Part shown: positions 36,331-44,086 of the stretch, piece after piece
Layout of the letters: every line of letters begins with the position of its first letter
How positions within the stretch are numbered: position 1 is the first letter of the stretch
From: Streptomyces sp. RPT161
GTDB taxonomy: Bacteria > Actinomycetota > Actinomycetes > Streptomycetales > Streptomycetaceae
Assembly (NCBI RefSeq): GCF_027533845.1
Contig: NZ_JAPZVN010000003.1
Span: 372,001 to 436,000, forward strand
Direction of reading: 5' to 3'
DNA: 64,000 bases
Program-made: the position numbers and the translations under genes
The notes under the pieces: model-generated
Databases searched by the model: none
The model's input: the letters and a program-made list of their open reading frames with translations, nothing else
Told to the model about the DNA's origin: nothing

Positions 36331-37152
36331 TCACGGATTGCCGTCCGCCGCCGACCGTTCGGCGAACACCCGGGCCGCCTTGGCGGTGACCGGGCCCGGA
36401 GCGCCGGGCAGTTCACGGTCGTCCACCCGGTGCACCGCCTGCACATCGCGTGTCGAGGAGGTCAGGAAGACCTCGTCGGCGACGTCGAGCACATCGAGCG
36501 GCAGGTCGGCCTCGCGCGCCCCGGCCCAGTCGATCACCAACTGCCGGGTGATACCCGCCAGACAGCCGGAGTCCAGCGGCGGCGTGACCAGTTCGCTGCC
36601 GAGGACGACGAAGACATTGGTGCCGGTGCCCTCGCACAGCCGCCCCCGGGTGTTGCCGAAGACCGCCTCGGAGGCACCGCGCTCCCGGGCGCGGGCGAGG
36701 GCGACCACGTTCTCCCCGTACGAGGTGGTCTTCAGGCCGGCGAGGGCGCCGCGCTCGTTGCGCGGCCAGGGAACGGTGACGATCGCGGTGGTCTCCGGCC
36801 GTCGGGCCGTCCGCTCCAACGCGACGACCAGCGTCGGCTCGCCGTCGCCGCGTGCGGAGCCGAGCGGCGCGATGCCGCCGGTGTAGGTGATCCGCAACGC
36901 CCCGTAAGGCGCCGGGTTGGCGTCGAGCACCGCCAGGCAGGCCTGGCGCACGCGGGCCGGGTCCGGCTCGGGCAGCCCGAGACCGCGCGCCGAACGGGCC
37001 AGCCGGACCAGGTGCCGGTCCATGGCGAAGGCGGTGCCGTTGGTCGCCTTGAGCGTCTCGAACACGCCATCGCCCACGGTCAGACCGTGGTCCAGCACGG
37101 ACACGGCGGCACTGGCCGCGTCCCTCAGTTCACCGTCGACCCAGATCTTCAC
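36331..37152 (-). CDS. Class IV aminotransferase, aminodeoxychorismate lyase-like
   Basis: PLP enzyme of fold type IV, 273 residues. The start WVDGELRDAASAAVSVLDHG and DGVFETLKATNG are typical. The catalytic Lys lies in LKTTSYGENVVALARARERG, and the cofactor segment is EGTGTNVFVVLGSEL with TPPLDSGCLAGITR. Both aminodeoxychorismate lyase (folate synthesis) and branched-chain or D-amino acid transaminase share these features. The short size and position favour the lyase, but I leave the symbol blank. GTG at 37152 follows AAGGACG at 7 bases. Confidence 0.85.
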   Translation of the reverse strand: MKIWVDGELRDAASAAVSVLDHGLTVGDGVFETLKATNGTAFAMDRHLVRLARSARGLGLPEPDPARVRQACLAVLDANPAPYGALRITYTGGIAPLGSARGDGEPTLVVALERTARRPETTAIVTVPWPRNERGALAGLKTTSYGENVVALARARERGASEAVFGNTRGRLCEGTGTNVFVVLGSELVTPPLDSGCLAGITRQLVIDWAGAREADLPLDVLDVADEVFLTSSTRDVQAVHRVDDRELPGAPGPVTAKAARVFAERSAADGNP

Positions 37153-37241
37153 CGTCGCCGTCCTTCGCTCATGCGCCCCTTCCGTTGTCGACGCTACCCC
37201 CGCCCACCCTCTACCTGCCCGGCACGCTGCGGAAACGGAAT

Positions 37242-37269
37242 TTGAGCTGACGCGGAATTCCGCTAGAGT
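37242..37269 (+). promoter_or_regulatory. Promoter of the tRNA Gly-Cys-Val-Val-Val operon
   Basis: -35 TTGAGC (37242-37247), 16-base spacer and -10 TAGAGT (37264-37269), 72 bases upstream of tRNA-Gly. The spacer contains the palindrome GGAATTCC. Confidence 0.7.
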
Positions 37270-37340
37270 TCAACACGTCGCCGGGACGCGGAAGCGAACC
37301 GGCGGAGATCGCTCCCGGACGGTGTCCGGGGGAGACACAC

Positions 37341-37413
37341 GCGGACGTGGCTCAGTTGGTAGAGCATCACCTTGCCAAGGTGAGGGTCGCGGGTTCGAAT
37401 CCCGTCGTCCGCT
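37341..37413 (+). tRNA. tRNA-Gly(GCC)
   Basis: 73 bases: acceptor GCGGACG/CGTCCGC, D arm GCTCAGTTGGTAGAGC, anticodon stem TCACC/GGTGA with loop TTGCCAA (GCC), T loop TTCGAAT. First of five tRNAs. Confidence 0.96.
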
Positions 37414-37440
37414 CGGAGGGGGTCCCTGGATCCTCGACGT

Positions 37441-37511
37441 GGTGGAGTGGCCGAGAGGCGAGGCAACGGCCTGCAAAGCCGTCTACACGGGTTCAAATCC
37501 CGTCTCCACCT
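37441..37511 (+). tRNA. tRNA-Cys(GCA)
   Basis: 71 bases: acceptor GGTGGAG/CTCCACC, anticodon loop CTGCAAA (GCA), T loop TTCAAAT. It lies 27 bases after tRNA-Gly and one base before tRNA-Val. Confidence 0.96.
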
Positions 37512-37512
37512 C

Positions 37513-37584
37513 GGACGATTAGCTCAGCGGGAGAGCGCTTCCCTGACACGGAAGAGGTCACTGGTTCAATCCCAGTATCGTCCA
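37513..37584 (+). tRNA. tRNA-Val(GAC), copy 1
   Basis: 72 bases: acceptor GGACGAT/ATCGTCC, anticodon stem CTTCC/GGAAG with loop CTGACAC (GAC), T loop TTCAATC. Confidence 0.96.
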
Positions 37585-37626
37585 CTGGGTCCGCGAGGGC
37601 CCAACGGTGCCCCTGCGGTACCACCC

Positions 37627-37698
37627 GCGCGATTAGCTCAGCGGGAGAGCGCTTCCCTGACACGGAAGAGGTCACTGGTTCAATCCCAGTATCGCGCA
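37627..37698 (+). tRNA. tRNA-Val(GAC), copy 2, variant acceptor stem
   Basis: Same body as copy 1, but the acceptor is GCGCGAT/ATCGCGC: positions 2 and 3 and their partners 71 and 70 all changed together, so pairing is kept. Body, anticodon and T loop are unchanged. Confidence 0.95.
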
Positions 37699-37726
37699 CC
37701 AGGCCCTACCAGGGGCCTTTGCACAA

Positions 37727-37798
37727 GGACGATTAGCTCAGCGGGAGAGCGCTTCCCTGACACGGAAGAGGTCACTGGTTCAATCCCAGTATCGTCCA
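37727..37798 (+). tRNA. tRNA-Val(GAC), copy 3
   Basis: Identical in its 72 bases to copy 1 (acceptor GGACGAT/ATCGTCC). Last tRNA before the terminator. Confidence 0.96.
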
Positions 37799-37804
37799 CA
37801 CCAT

Positions 37805-37839
37805 GGCTGAGGGCCGGAGCGATGCTCCGGCCCTCAGCC
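37805..37839 (+). terminator. Terminator of the tRNA operon
   Basis: Perfect 16-bp stem (ggctgagggccggagc at 37805-37820 with its complement at 37824-37839) with a 3-base loop, 6 bases after the last tRNA and followed by TTTCC. Confidence 0.88.
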
Positions 37840-37996
37840 GTTTCCGCCAGCCCCGAAAGACACCGAGAAAAACACCGAGGCCCGGACACCTCCCCCAGGT
37901 GTCCGGGCCTCGTGCCGTCCGCTACGCCCCCCGTCCCCACGGGGTCCTGTCGCCGGTTTCCCGCCCGGGCCGCTCTCCCGGACCTCGAACGCTTCG

Positions 37997-38203
37997 TCAG
38001 CGCCCCATCAACCCAGCTACGGACGACGCCTGTACGACCACGGCGTGCCAGCCGCCGCATGCAACGGCGAGCAGCAGAGCCAGGGGGGCCGCCATGGCCA
38101 CCGCCACCAGCGGGTGCCGGGTCCCCGTCCGGCTTCCCGCGGGCAGCGCGGTGGACCTCAGCTCGCGCACACGCTTGACCGCACGTGCCGCCGAGTCCGT
38201 CAT
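37997..38203 (-). CDS. Small hypothetical membrane protein
   Basis: 68 residues: a basic N-terminus (TDSAARAVKRVRELRSTAL) then one helix at about 34-58 (HPLVAVAMAAPLALLLAV, followed by ACGGWHAVVV). ATG at 38203 has GGGGAG 5-6 bases upstream, a good ribosome site. Codon bias is normal. No function can be given. Confidence 0.65.
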   Translation of the reverse strand: MTDSAARAVKRVRELRSTALPAGSRTGTRHPLVAVAMAAPLALLLAVACGGWHAVVVQASSVAGLMGR

Positions 38204-38495
38204 GGCCGCTCCCCCTGACCCTTCTCTTCCACACGGTGATCGTTCGCACTGCTCTCCAGCTTTGGCGGCGGCGGGCATCTGACCTCGGGGGACGAGTGCT
38301 CCACCCGCCGCTTGACCTCAACACTAGGCGCGCGGAGCGGCCTGGTCGTCATGCCCTCGTACAGCTTCGCGGGCCTCCCGGAGGATGACGCCGGAGCGGC
38401 CGGAATACTCCCCTGGTTGGAGACGCCCGCCCGCGTCCCTCAGGGGATCCCCGACGGTGCGCACCCGAGAGCGCCCCGGCGGGCGTCAACCGGCG
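38204..38495. other. 292-base gap between two small leftward genes
   Basis: No supported gene. Short frames on both strands have mixed codon bias. It should contain the promoter of the 68-residue membrane protein gene. Confidence 0.3.
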
Positions 38496-38738
38496 CTACG
38501 CACCGCCCTCTTCCTCCGCATCGTCCCTGGGTACCGGCTGCTCCACCAGCGCGAGCACCCGGTTCGCCATGAACCGCGCGGTGCGCACTACGGAGCCGCT
38601 CCTGGTGACTTCACTCACTTCGACCACCCCTCGGCGCACCGCCGTCTCCACCCGGCGCCCGGCCCTGGTGGCCACCACCTCATAGGTACGCGTGGTGTCC
38701 CCCGCATCCACCACTATCTCCACACGATCACCTTTCAT
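38496..38738 (-). CDS. Small conserved-type hypothetical protein, 80 residues
   Basis: Starts MKGDRVEIVVDAGDTTRTYE and contains beta-strand-like segments VVATRAGRRVETAVRRGVVE and VSEVTRSGSVVRTARFMAN, ending acidic (PRDDAEEEGGA). It looks like a small soluble beta-rich protein. GGGGG lies 9 bases before the ATG. It is divergent from the kinase gene, with 277 bases between. Function unknown. Confidence 0.65.
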   Translation of the reverse strand: MKGDRVEIVVDAGDTTRTYEVVATRAGRRVETAVRRGVVEVSEVTRSGSVVRTARFMANRVLALVEQPVPRDDAEEEGGA

Positions 38739-39015
38739 GCCGTCAATCCCCCTAATCCGACCGGCTGTTGGTGGCGTGGGGCGACTCCGCCCGATCGCGG
38801 CGGCGGACGCGTCCCCACCAGACCAGGATTCCACCGGCCACTGACAATCCGTCCGTTGACGCGTGCGGCGCCTCTCCGCGTCCCGGCCGGTCAGTCCGTA
38901 AGCTGTGCCTCGTCAGACGGACCGGGCGGGTGTCACACGGCGTACGGCGCGACCATCGAGCACGGTGGGGGGCGACGGGCGGGCAGGGCCTTCCCACCGG
39001 AGGTAGGGGAAGGAC

Positions 39016-40308
39016 ATGGCGATGATGCGGCTCCGGCGCGAGGATCCGCGTGTCGTCGGCTCGTTCCGGCTGCACAGGCGGCTCGGCGCCGGCGGGATGG
39101 GCGTGGTCTACCTGGGCGCCGACAGACGCGGACAACGGGTGGCGTTGAAGGTGATCCGCCCGGAGTTGGCGGAGGATCAGGAGTTCCGGCAGCGGTTCGC
39201 CCGCGAGGTCTCGGCGGCGCGCCGGATCCGTGGCGGCTGCACCGCGCGGCTGGTGGCGGCGGATCTCGATGCGGACCGGCCATGGTTCGCCACCCAGTAC
39301 GTGCCGGGTCCCTCGTTGTACGACAAGGTGAGCGCGGAGGGGCCGCTGCCCGCCGCCGAGGTCGCGGCGATCGGCGCGGCGCTCGCCGAGGGGCTGGTGG
39401 CGGTGCATGACGCGGGGGTGGTGCACCGGGATCTGAAGCCGTCGAACATCCTGCTCTCCCCCAAGGGTCCGCGCATCATCGACTTCGGCATCGCGTGGTC
39501 CACCGGCGCGACCACCCTGACGCACGTCGGCACCGCGGTGGGCTCCCCCGGGTTCCTCGCGCCTGAACAGGTGCGCGGTGCGGCGGTCACCCCGGCAACG
39601 GATGTTTTCGCGTTCGGCGCGACGCTGTGTTACGCGGCGGCGGCCGACTCCCCCTTCGGACAGGGCAGTTCGGAGGTGATGCTGTACCGGGTGGTGCACG
39701 AGGAACCGGATCTGCGAGGGGTACCGGACTCGCTGGCGCCGCTGGTGCACGCCTGTCTGGCGAAGGAGCCGCAGGACCGGCCGAGCACGGCCCGGCTGGC
39801 GGAGCGGCTCTCGGAGATCGCCGCCCGGGAGGCGCGGGGGCTCGGAGTGCCCCAGGCGCCCGTTGCGCGCAGTGACCGGCCGGTCGGCCGCCGCGCCCAG
39901 GAGTACGCCGAGCAGCGCACCGAGCGGCGCGTGGTGCCCCCGGACCGGGCGTCCGGGAGCACTCCGGTGCGTACCGGTACGCCGCGCACGCCGGCTCCCC
40001 GGCCCACCGCGGGACGGGGCGCGGCCCGGCCACCGCAGCGGACTCCGGCGTCCCGGCCCTCTTCGGGCCGCCAGCCCGCCGCTCCGCCGCGGCCTTCGGC
40101 GGGCCGCGGCGGCCCGGCGACGGTACGGCGGACCGGGCGGCGGGATCGCGGGCTGCTGCGGCAGCGGTTGATCGTGTTCGTGACGGTCACACTGCTGGTC
40201 GCGTTGGGCATCGCGGTGGCGCAGGGCTGCCAGGGACCGGCCCGCGGACTCGGGGTCGTCGGCTCGCCGACGGCCCCCACGGCCCGGCCCACCGACGCGG
40301 CGCCGTAG
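39016..40308 (+). CDS. Eukaryotic-type serine/threonine protein kinase, membrane anchored
   Basis: Hanks-type kinase of 430 residues. Kinase domain at about 15-275: glycine loop LGAGGMGVVYLG (23-34), Lys45 in ALKVI, catalytic loop HRDLKPSN near 136-143, DFG near 156, and APEQ in the activation segment. All catalytic residues are present. A Pro/Arg/Ser-rich linker follows (about 290-380), then one membrane helix LIVFVTVTLLVALGIAVAQG (about 385-404) and a short outer tail. There is no PASTA or other sensor domain, so the signal is unclear. ATG at 39016 follows GGGGAAGG. Confidence 0.93.
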   Translation: MAMMRLRREDPRVVGSFRLHRRLGAGGMGVVYLGADRRGQRVALKVIRPELAEDQEFRQRFAREVSAARRIRGGCTARLVAADLDADRPWFATQYVPGPSLYDKVSAEGPLPAAEVAAIGAALAEGLVAVHDAGVVHRDLKPSNILLSPKGPRIIDFGIAWSTGATTLTHVGTAVGSPGFLAPEQVRGAAVTPATDVFAFGATLCYAAAADSPFGQGSSEVMLYRVVHEEPDLRGVPDSLAPLVHACLAKEPQDRPSTARLAERLSEIAAREARGLGVPQAPVARSDRPVGRRAQEYAEQRTERRVVPPDRASGSTPVRTGTPRTPAPRPTAGRGAARPPQRTPASRPSSGRQPAAPPRPSAGRGGPATVRRTGRRDRGLLRQRLIVFVTVTLLVALGIAVAQGCQGPARGLGVVGSPTAPTARPTDAAP

Positions 40309-40435
40309 CTCCCTTTCCGTCTTTCCGACGGGGCTGACCGGGGGTGCGGTGGCTGGTTCGCCATGGGTGCCGCACCGCCGGGCGGCCACGCGGGGCTGGT
40401 CGCCGTCGCGGCGGACTGTTCGGGGGCACGCCCGC

Positions 40436-40465
40436 GAAGCCCCGCAGCGGCTTCTGCGGGGCTTC
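40436..40465 (+). terminator. Hairpin downstream of the kinase gene
   Basis: gaagccccgcag (40436-40447) pairs perfectly with 40454-40465 around a 6-base loop, 128 bases past the kinase stop. Confidence 0.45.
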
Positions 40466-40840
40466 AGGGTGGGGGTCCCGTCGGGTGCGCGGGTGATTCG
40501 GCACCGCCAGGCCGCGACGTCGTGGCCGCTCACCGCCGTGGCGGACTTCTTCGGGCACGCCCCCAGTAGCTGCCCCGGTGCGAGGCGCCTTGAGGCGCGC
40601 ATCTGCCCCCGGTGTCGAGGTGCCTCGCCCGGTGACCCCCTCGGGAACCCCGTCCGGCGGGCCGGAGTTGGGGGCTGGGGGCGCGCCCGGACAACCGCGC
40701 CGCGACCGCGAGCGACTCCAACGGTGCGCCCCGGCGGCCTCGCGTCCGCCGCTGTCCAGACCGAAGAACGAGCCCGGCGCAGACCGACCCGAAAACCGGC
40801 CCCGGACCCTGGCGCGTTGCGCCACGCTTCGATAGGTTTC

Positions 40841-40850
40841 CAAGCGCTTG
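40841..40850. promoter_or_regulatory. Candidate operator CAAGCGCTTG upstream of the acyl-CoA dehydrogenase operon
   Basis: Perfect 10-base palindrome in a locally A/T-richer stretch, 41 bases before the ATG at 40891. Its CAAG-N2-CTTG core is the core reported for KstR2, a TetR-family regulator of steroid-ring catabolism; the outer bases match only on one side (C-T after CTTG). Which regulator uses it here is unknown. Confidence 0.5.
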
Positions 40851-40890
40851 CTTAGTTCGAGGGCGTGGTGGCCCGGAGAGGACGTGGCTT

Positions 40891-42084
40891 ATGGCGGAGA
40901 ACGGACCGGACGCGGCGGAGGTGCTGCGGCGCGTGCGGGGGCTGCTCGACGCGTACGACCCCGGCAGCACCGAGCGGCTGGAGTTCCTGCGGGCCCGCTT
41001 CGACGCCGGGCTCGCCTGGGTGCACTTTCCGCCGGGGCTAGGCGGGCTGGGCGCGCCGCGCGCCCTCCAGAGCGTGGTGGACGCCGAGTTGGCGGCGGCC
41101 GGCGCGCCCGACAACGACCCGCGCAGGATCGGCATCGGCCTCGGCATGGCCGCGCCGACCATCCTCCGGTACGGCACGGACGCGCAACGCGAGCGCTTCC
41201 TGCGTCCCTTGTGGCTCGGCGAGGAGGTGTGGTGCCAGTTGTTCAGCGAGCCCGGCGCGGGCTCCGACCTCGCCGGACTCGGCACCCGCGCGGTGCGCGA
41301 GGGCGAGGACTGGGTGGTCACCGGCCAGAAGGTCTGGACCTCCAACGCCCACAACGCCCGTTGGGCGATCCTCATCGCGCGCACCGACCCCGACGTACCC
41401 AAGCACCGCGGCATCACGTACTTCGTCTGCGACATGACCGATCCGGGCGTCGAGGTCCGCCCGTTGCGGCAGATCACCGGCGAGGCGGAGTTCAACGAGG
41501 TCTTCCTGACCGGTGTGCGGATCCCGGACACCCTGCGGCTGGGCGAGGTCGGCGACGGCTGGCGGGTCGCGCAGACCACGTTGATGAACGAGCGGGTGGC
41601 GATCGGTGGTTCGCCCCTCCCCCGCGAGGGCGGCATGATCGCCAGTGTCGCCGCGACCTGGCGCGAGCGCCCGGAACTGCGCACACCCGAACTGCACGAC
41701 CGGCTGCTGCGGTTGTGGGTCGACGCCGAGGTCACACGGCTCACCGCCCAACGCGTGCGCCAGCAACTCGCCGTCGGCGCGCCCGGACCCGAGGGCTCCG
41801 GGATGAAGCTCGCGTTCGCCCGACTCAACCAGGCGGTCAGCGGGCTGGAGTTGGAACTGCTCGGCGAGGAGGGACTGCGCTACGGGGACTGGACGAACGC
41901 CCGCCCGGACACGGTGGACTTCTACGGGCGCGACGCGGGATACCGCTATCTGCGCGCCAAGGGCAACTCCATCGAGGGCGGCACCTCGGAGGTCCTGCGC
42001 AACATCATCGCCGAGCGGGTGCTCGGCCTGCCCTCGGAACCGCGTACCGACAAGGACGTCGCCTGGAAGGACCTGCCCCGATGA
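40891..42084 (+). CDS. Acyl-CoA dehydrogenase family protein, subunit 1
   Basis: FAD-dependent enzyme of 397 residues that introduces an alpha-beta double bond in an acyl-CoA. It has the N-terminal helical domain, LFSEPGAGSDLAGLGTRA and GQKVWTSNAHNARW in the FAD region, and the C-terminal GNSIEGGTSEVLRNIIAERV. The stop overlaps the next start (ATGA). Adjacent, unequal acyl-CoA dehydrogenase genes in actinomycetes often form alpha2beta2 enzymes acting on steroid side chains or rings; that is an inference from architecture. The ATG is preceded by GGAGAGG. Confidence 0.9.
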   Translation: MAENGPDAAEVLRRVRGLLDAYDPGSTERLEFLRARFDAGLAWVHFPPGLGGLGAPRALQSVVDAELAAAGAPDNDPRRIGIGLGMAAPTILRYGTDAQRERFLRPLWLGEEVWCQLFSEPGAGSDLAGLGTRAVREGEDWVVTGQKVWTSNAHNARWAILIARTDPDVPKHRGITYFVCDMTDPGVEVRPLRQITGEAEFNEVFLTGVRIPDTLRLGEVGDGWRVAQTTLMNERVAIGGSPLPREGGMIASVAATWRERPELRTPELHDRLLRLWVDAEVTRLTAQRVRQQLAVGAPGPEGSGMKLAFARLNQAVSGLELELLGEEGLRYGDWTNARPDTVDFYGRDAGYRYLRAKGNSIEGGTSEVLRNIIAERVLGLPSEPRTDKDVAWKDLPR

Positions 42085-43247
42085 ACACCGATGGCCTTGA
42101 CCTGCTGTACTCCGACGTGGAGGACGACCTGCGCGCGGCGGTGCGCGACCTGTTGGCAGACCGCTGCCCGGCCTCGGCGGTGCTGGCCCGCTGCGACAGC
42201 GACACGCCGTACGACCTGGAGCTGTGGCGGACGTTGCAGGTGCAGCTGGGGCTGGCCGGGCTGCTGGTGCCGGAGGAGTTCGGCGGCCAGGGCGGCTCGG
42301 CCCGGGAAGTCGGCGTCGTACTGGAGGAGTTGGCCGCCGCGGTGGCTCCCGTGCCCTTCCTCGGCAGTGCGGTACTGGCCACGAGCGCGCTGTTGGACTG
42401 CGACACCGCGGACGGCCAGGTCGCGGGGCTGCTCGGGCGGTTGGCGTCCGGCGAGTCGACCGCCGCGCTCGCGGTGCCGCTGTCCGCCGCGCCCGGCGGC
42501 GCGTTCCCGCAGGGCGTGGAGGCGGACGCGCACGGCGCGTTGAGCGGGCGGGTGACCAGCGTCGCCGACGCGACCGTGGCGGACGTACTGCTGGTGCCCG
42601 CCGTCGGTCCCGAGGGGCCGGGGCTGTACGAGGTCGCGGCCGACGCGCCCGGTGTCCGGATCAGCGCCGCGACACCGCTGGACCTGACCCGGCCCATCGC
42701 CGACGTCGAGTTGGCGGGGGTTCGGGCCACCCGCCTCGCCGGAGGACGGATCGCCGAGGCGGCGGTGGACCGGGCGCTGCTGGCCGGCGCCGGGCTGCTC
42801 GCCTCGGAGCAGGTCGGGGTGGCGCAGTGGTGTCTGGACGAGACCGTCGACTATCTCGGCCAGCGGCGGCAGTTCGGGCGTGTCGTGGGTTCCTTCCAGG
42901 CGCTCAAACACCGCTTGGCGGACATCTGGCTTGAGGTGGTATCGGCGCGCGCCGCCGCACGGGCCGCCGCCGACGCACTGGCCCACGGCGCCCCCGACAC
43001 CGCCGTACTGGTTCGCGTGGCCCAGGCGTACTGCGCACCGGCGGCGGTGCACGCCGCGGAGGAGTGCGTGCAACTGCACGGCGGCATCGGCATGACCTGG
43101 GAGCACCCGGCTCATCTCCGCCTCAAGCGGGCCAAGTCCAGCGAGATCGCGCTGGGTACGCCGGGGCGGCACCGGGCGGCGCTCGCCGCCCTGGTGGACC
43201 TGCCCCCGGCGGCTCAGGCGACCGGGCGACCGGCCGTCACCGCGTAG
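42081..43247 (+). CDS. Acyl-CoA dehydrogenase family protein, subunit 2
   Basis: 388 residues, beginning MNTDGLDLLYSDVEDDLRAAV. Marks include VPEEFGGQGGSAREVGVVLEE, the dimer-contact segment QFGRVVGSFQALKHRLADIW, and QLHGGIGMTWEHPAHLRLKR near the C-terminus. The N-terminal part is shorter in FAD-contact motifs than subunit 1, consistent with unequal subunits. Coupled to subunit 1 by ATGA. Its last 34 bases overlap the 3' end of the convergent RNA methyltransferase gene. Confidence 0.9.
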   Translation: MNTDGLDLLYSDVEDDLRAAVRDLLADRCPASAVLARCDSDTPYDLELWRTLQVQLGLAGLLVPEEFGGQGGSAREVGVVLEELAAAVAPVPFLGSAVLATSALLDCDTADGQVAGLLGRLASGESTAALAVPLSAAPGGAFPQGVEADAHGALSGRVTSVADATVADVLLVPAVGPEGPGLYEVAADAPGVRISAATPLDLTRPIADVELAGVRATRLAGGRIAEAAVDRALLAGAGLLASEQVGVAQWCLDETVDYLGQRRQFGRVVGSFQALKHRLADIWLEVVSARAAARAAADALAHGAPDTAVLVRVAQAYCAPAAVHAAEECVQLHGGIGMTWEHPAHLRLKRAKSSEIALGTPGRHRAALAALVDLPPAAQATGRPAVTA

Positions 43248-44032
43248 AAGGCCACGGCCGCGGCGGCGCCGACGTTCAGCGAGTCCACGCCGTGGGCCAT
43301 CGGGATGCGCACCCACTGGTCCGCGGCGACCAGCGCCCGGGTGGACAGGCCCTCACCTTCGGCGCCGAGCATGAGGGCGACCCGCTCCATCCGGTGCGGT
43401 GCCACCACGTCGATGTCCTCGGCCTTGGCGTCCGGGGTGAGGGCGAGAAGCCGGAAGCCGCGCTCCCGTACGGTCTCCAGATCGCGCGGCCACTGCTCCA
43501 GCCGCGCGTAGGGAACGGAGAAGACCGCGCCCATCGACACCTTGACCGAGCGGCGGTAGAGCGGATCGGCGCAGTCCGGGGAGAGCAGTACCGCGTCCAT
43601 GCCGAGCGCCGCGGCGCTCCTGAACACGGCGCCGATGTTGGTGTGGTCGTTCACCGCCTCCATGACCACGACCCGCCGTGCGTCGGCCAGCAGTTCCGCC
43701 GCGTCCGGCAGTGGTCTGCGCTCCATCGACGCGAGGGCGCCGCGGTGGACGTGGTAGCCGGTGACCTGCTCGGCGACTTCCGGGCTCACCGCGTAGACCG
43801 GCGCCGGGACCTCGTCGATGACGTCGCGCATCGTGTCGACCCACTTCGCCGACAGCAGCATGGACCGCATCTGGTAACCGGAGTACCGGGCGCGGCGGAT
43901 GACCTTCTCGCCCTCGGCGATGAACAGGCCTTCGGCCGGTTCGCGGCGCCGTCTCAGCTCCACGTCGGTCAGGCAGGTGTAGTCGCCCAGCCGCGGGTCG
44001 GCGGGGTCGTCGATCGTGATGAGCTCAGCCAC
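43214..44032 (-). CDS. TrmH/SpoU family RNA 2'-O-methyltransferase
   Basis: SPOUT-fold RNA methyltransferase of 272 residues. The N-terminal substrate-binding domain (RRREPAEGLFIAEGEKVI) precedes the knotted catalytic domain with motif 1 NDHTNIGAVFRSAAALG (Asn and Arg), motif 2 LMLGAEGEGLS and motif 3 IPMAHGVDSLNVGAAAAVA. Whether tRNA or rRNA is the target cannot be told. It converges on, and overlaps by 34 bases, the acyl-CoA dehydrogenase gene. ATG at 44032. Confidence 0.92.
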   Translation of the reverse strand: MAELITIDDPADPRLGDYTCLTDVELRRRREPAEGLFIAEGEKVIRRARYSGYQMRSMLLSAKWVDTMRDVIDEVPAPVYAVSPEVAEQVTGYHVHRGALASMERRPLPDAAELLADARRVVVMEAVNDHTNIGAVFRSAAALGMDAVLLSPDCADPLYRRSVKVSMGAVFSVPYARLEQWPRDLETVRERGFRLLALTPDAKAEDIDVVAPHRMERVALMLGAEGEGLSTRALVAADQWVRIPMAHGVDSLNVGAAAAVAFYAVTAGRPVA

Positions 44033-44086
44033 AGGGTGATACTGCCTTGTCCCGCTCGGTGTGCCAACGGCCGGGGCGGGCCCGCG

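Larger units (their letters stand above)
40309..40890. other. 582-base gap between the kinase and acyl-CoA dehydrogenase genes
   Basis: Open frames here run on both strands but have no homology or start sites I can support. It contains a 12-bp perfect hairpin (40436-40465, arm gaagccccgcag), a possible terminator for the kinase, and the CAAGCGCTTG palindrome before the next operon. The middle part looks like non-coding G/C-rich spacer. Confidence 0.5.

Noticed and set aside
37341-37798. CRISPR-like repeats
   Set aside because: The near-identical units are complete tRNA genes with cloverleaf structure, not short repeats with spacers.
37347-38178. Open frames across the tRNA operon
   Set aside because: They repeat because the tRNA genes repeat (for example RFPDTEEVTGSIPV), and have no coding support.
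38312-38572. Rightward 86-codon frame starting near 38312
   Set aside because: Codon bias fades after about 30 codons, there is no ribosome site, and the end overlaps the leftward 80-residue gene.
40309-40890. Open frames on both strands after the kinase gene
   Set aside because: Arg/Pro/Gly-rich translations without starts or motifs; treated as spacer.
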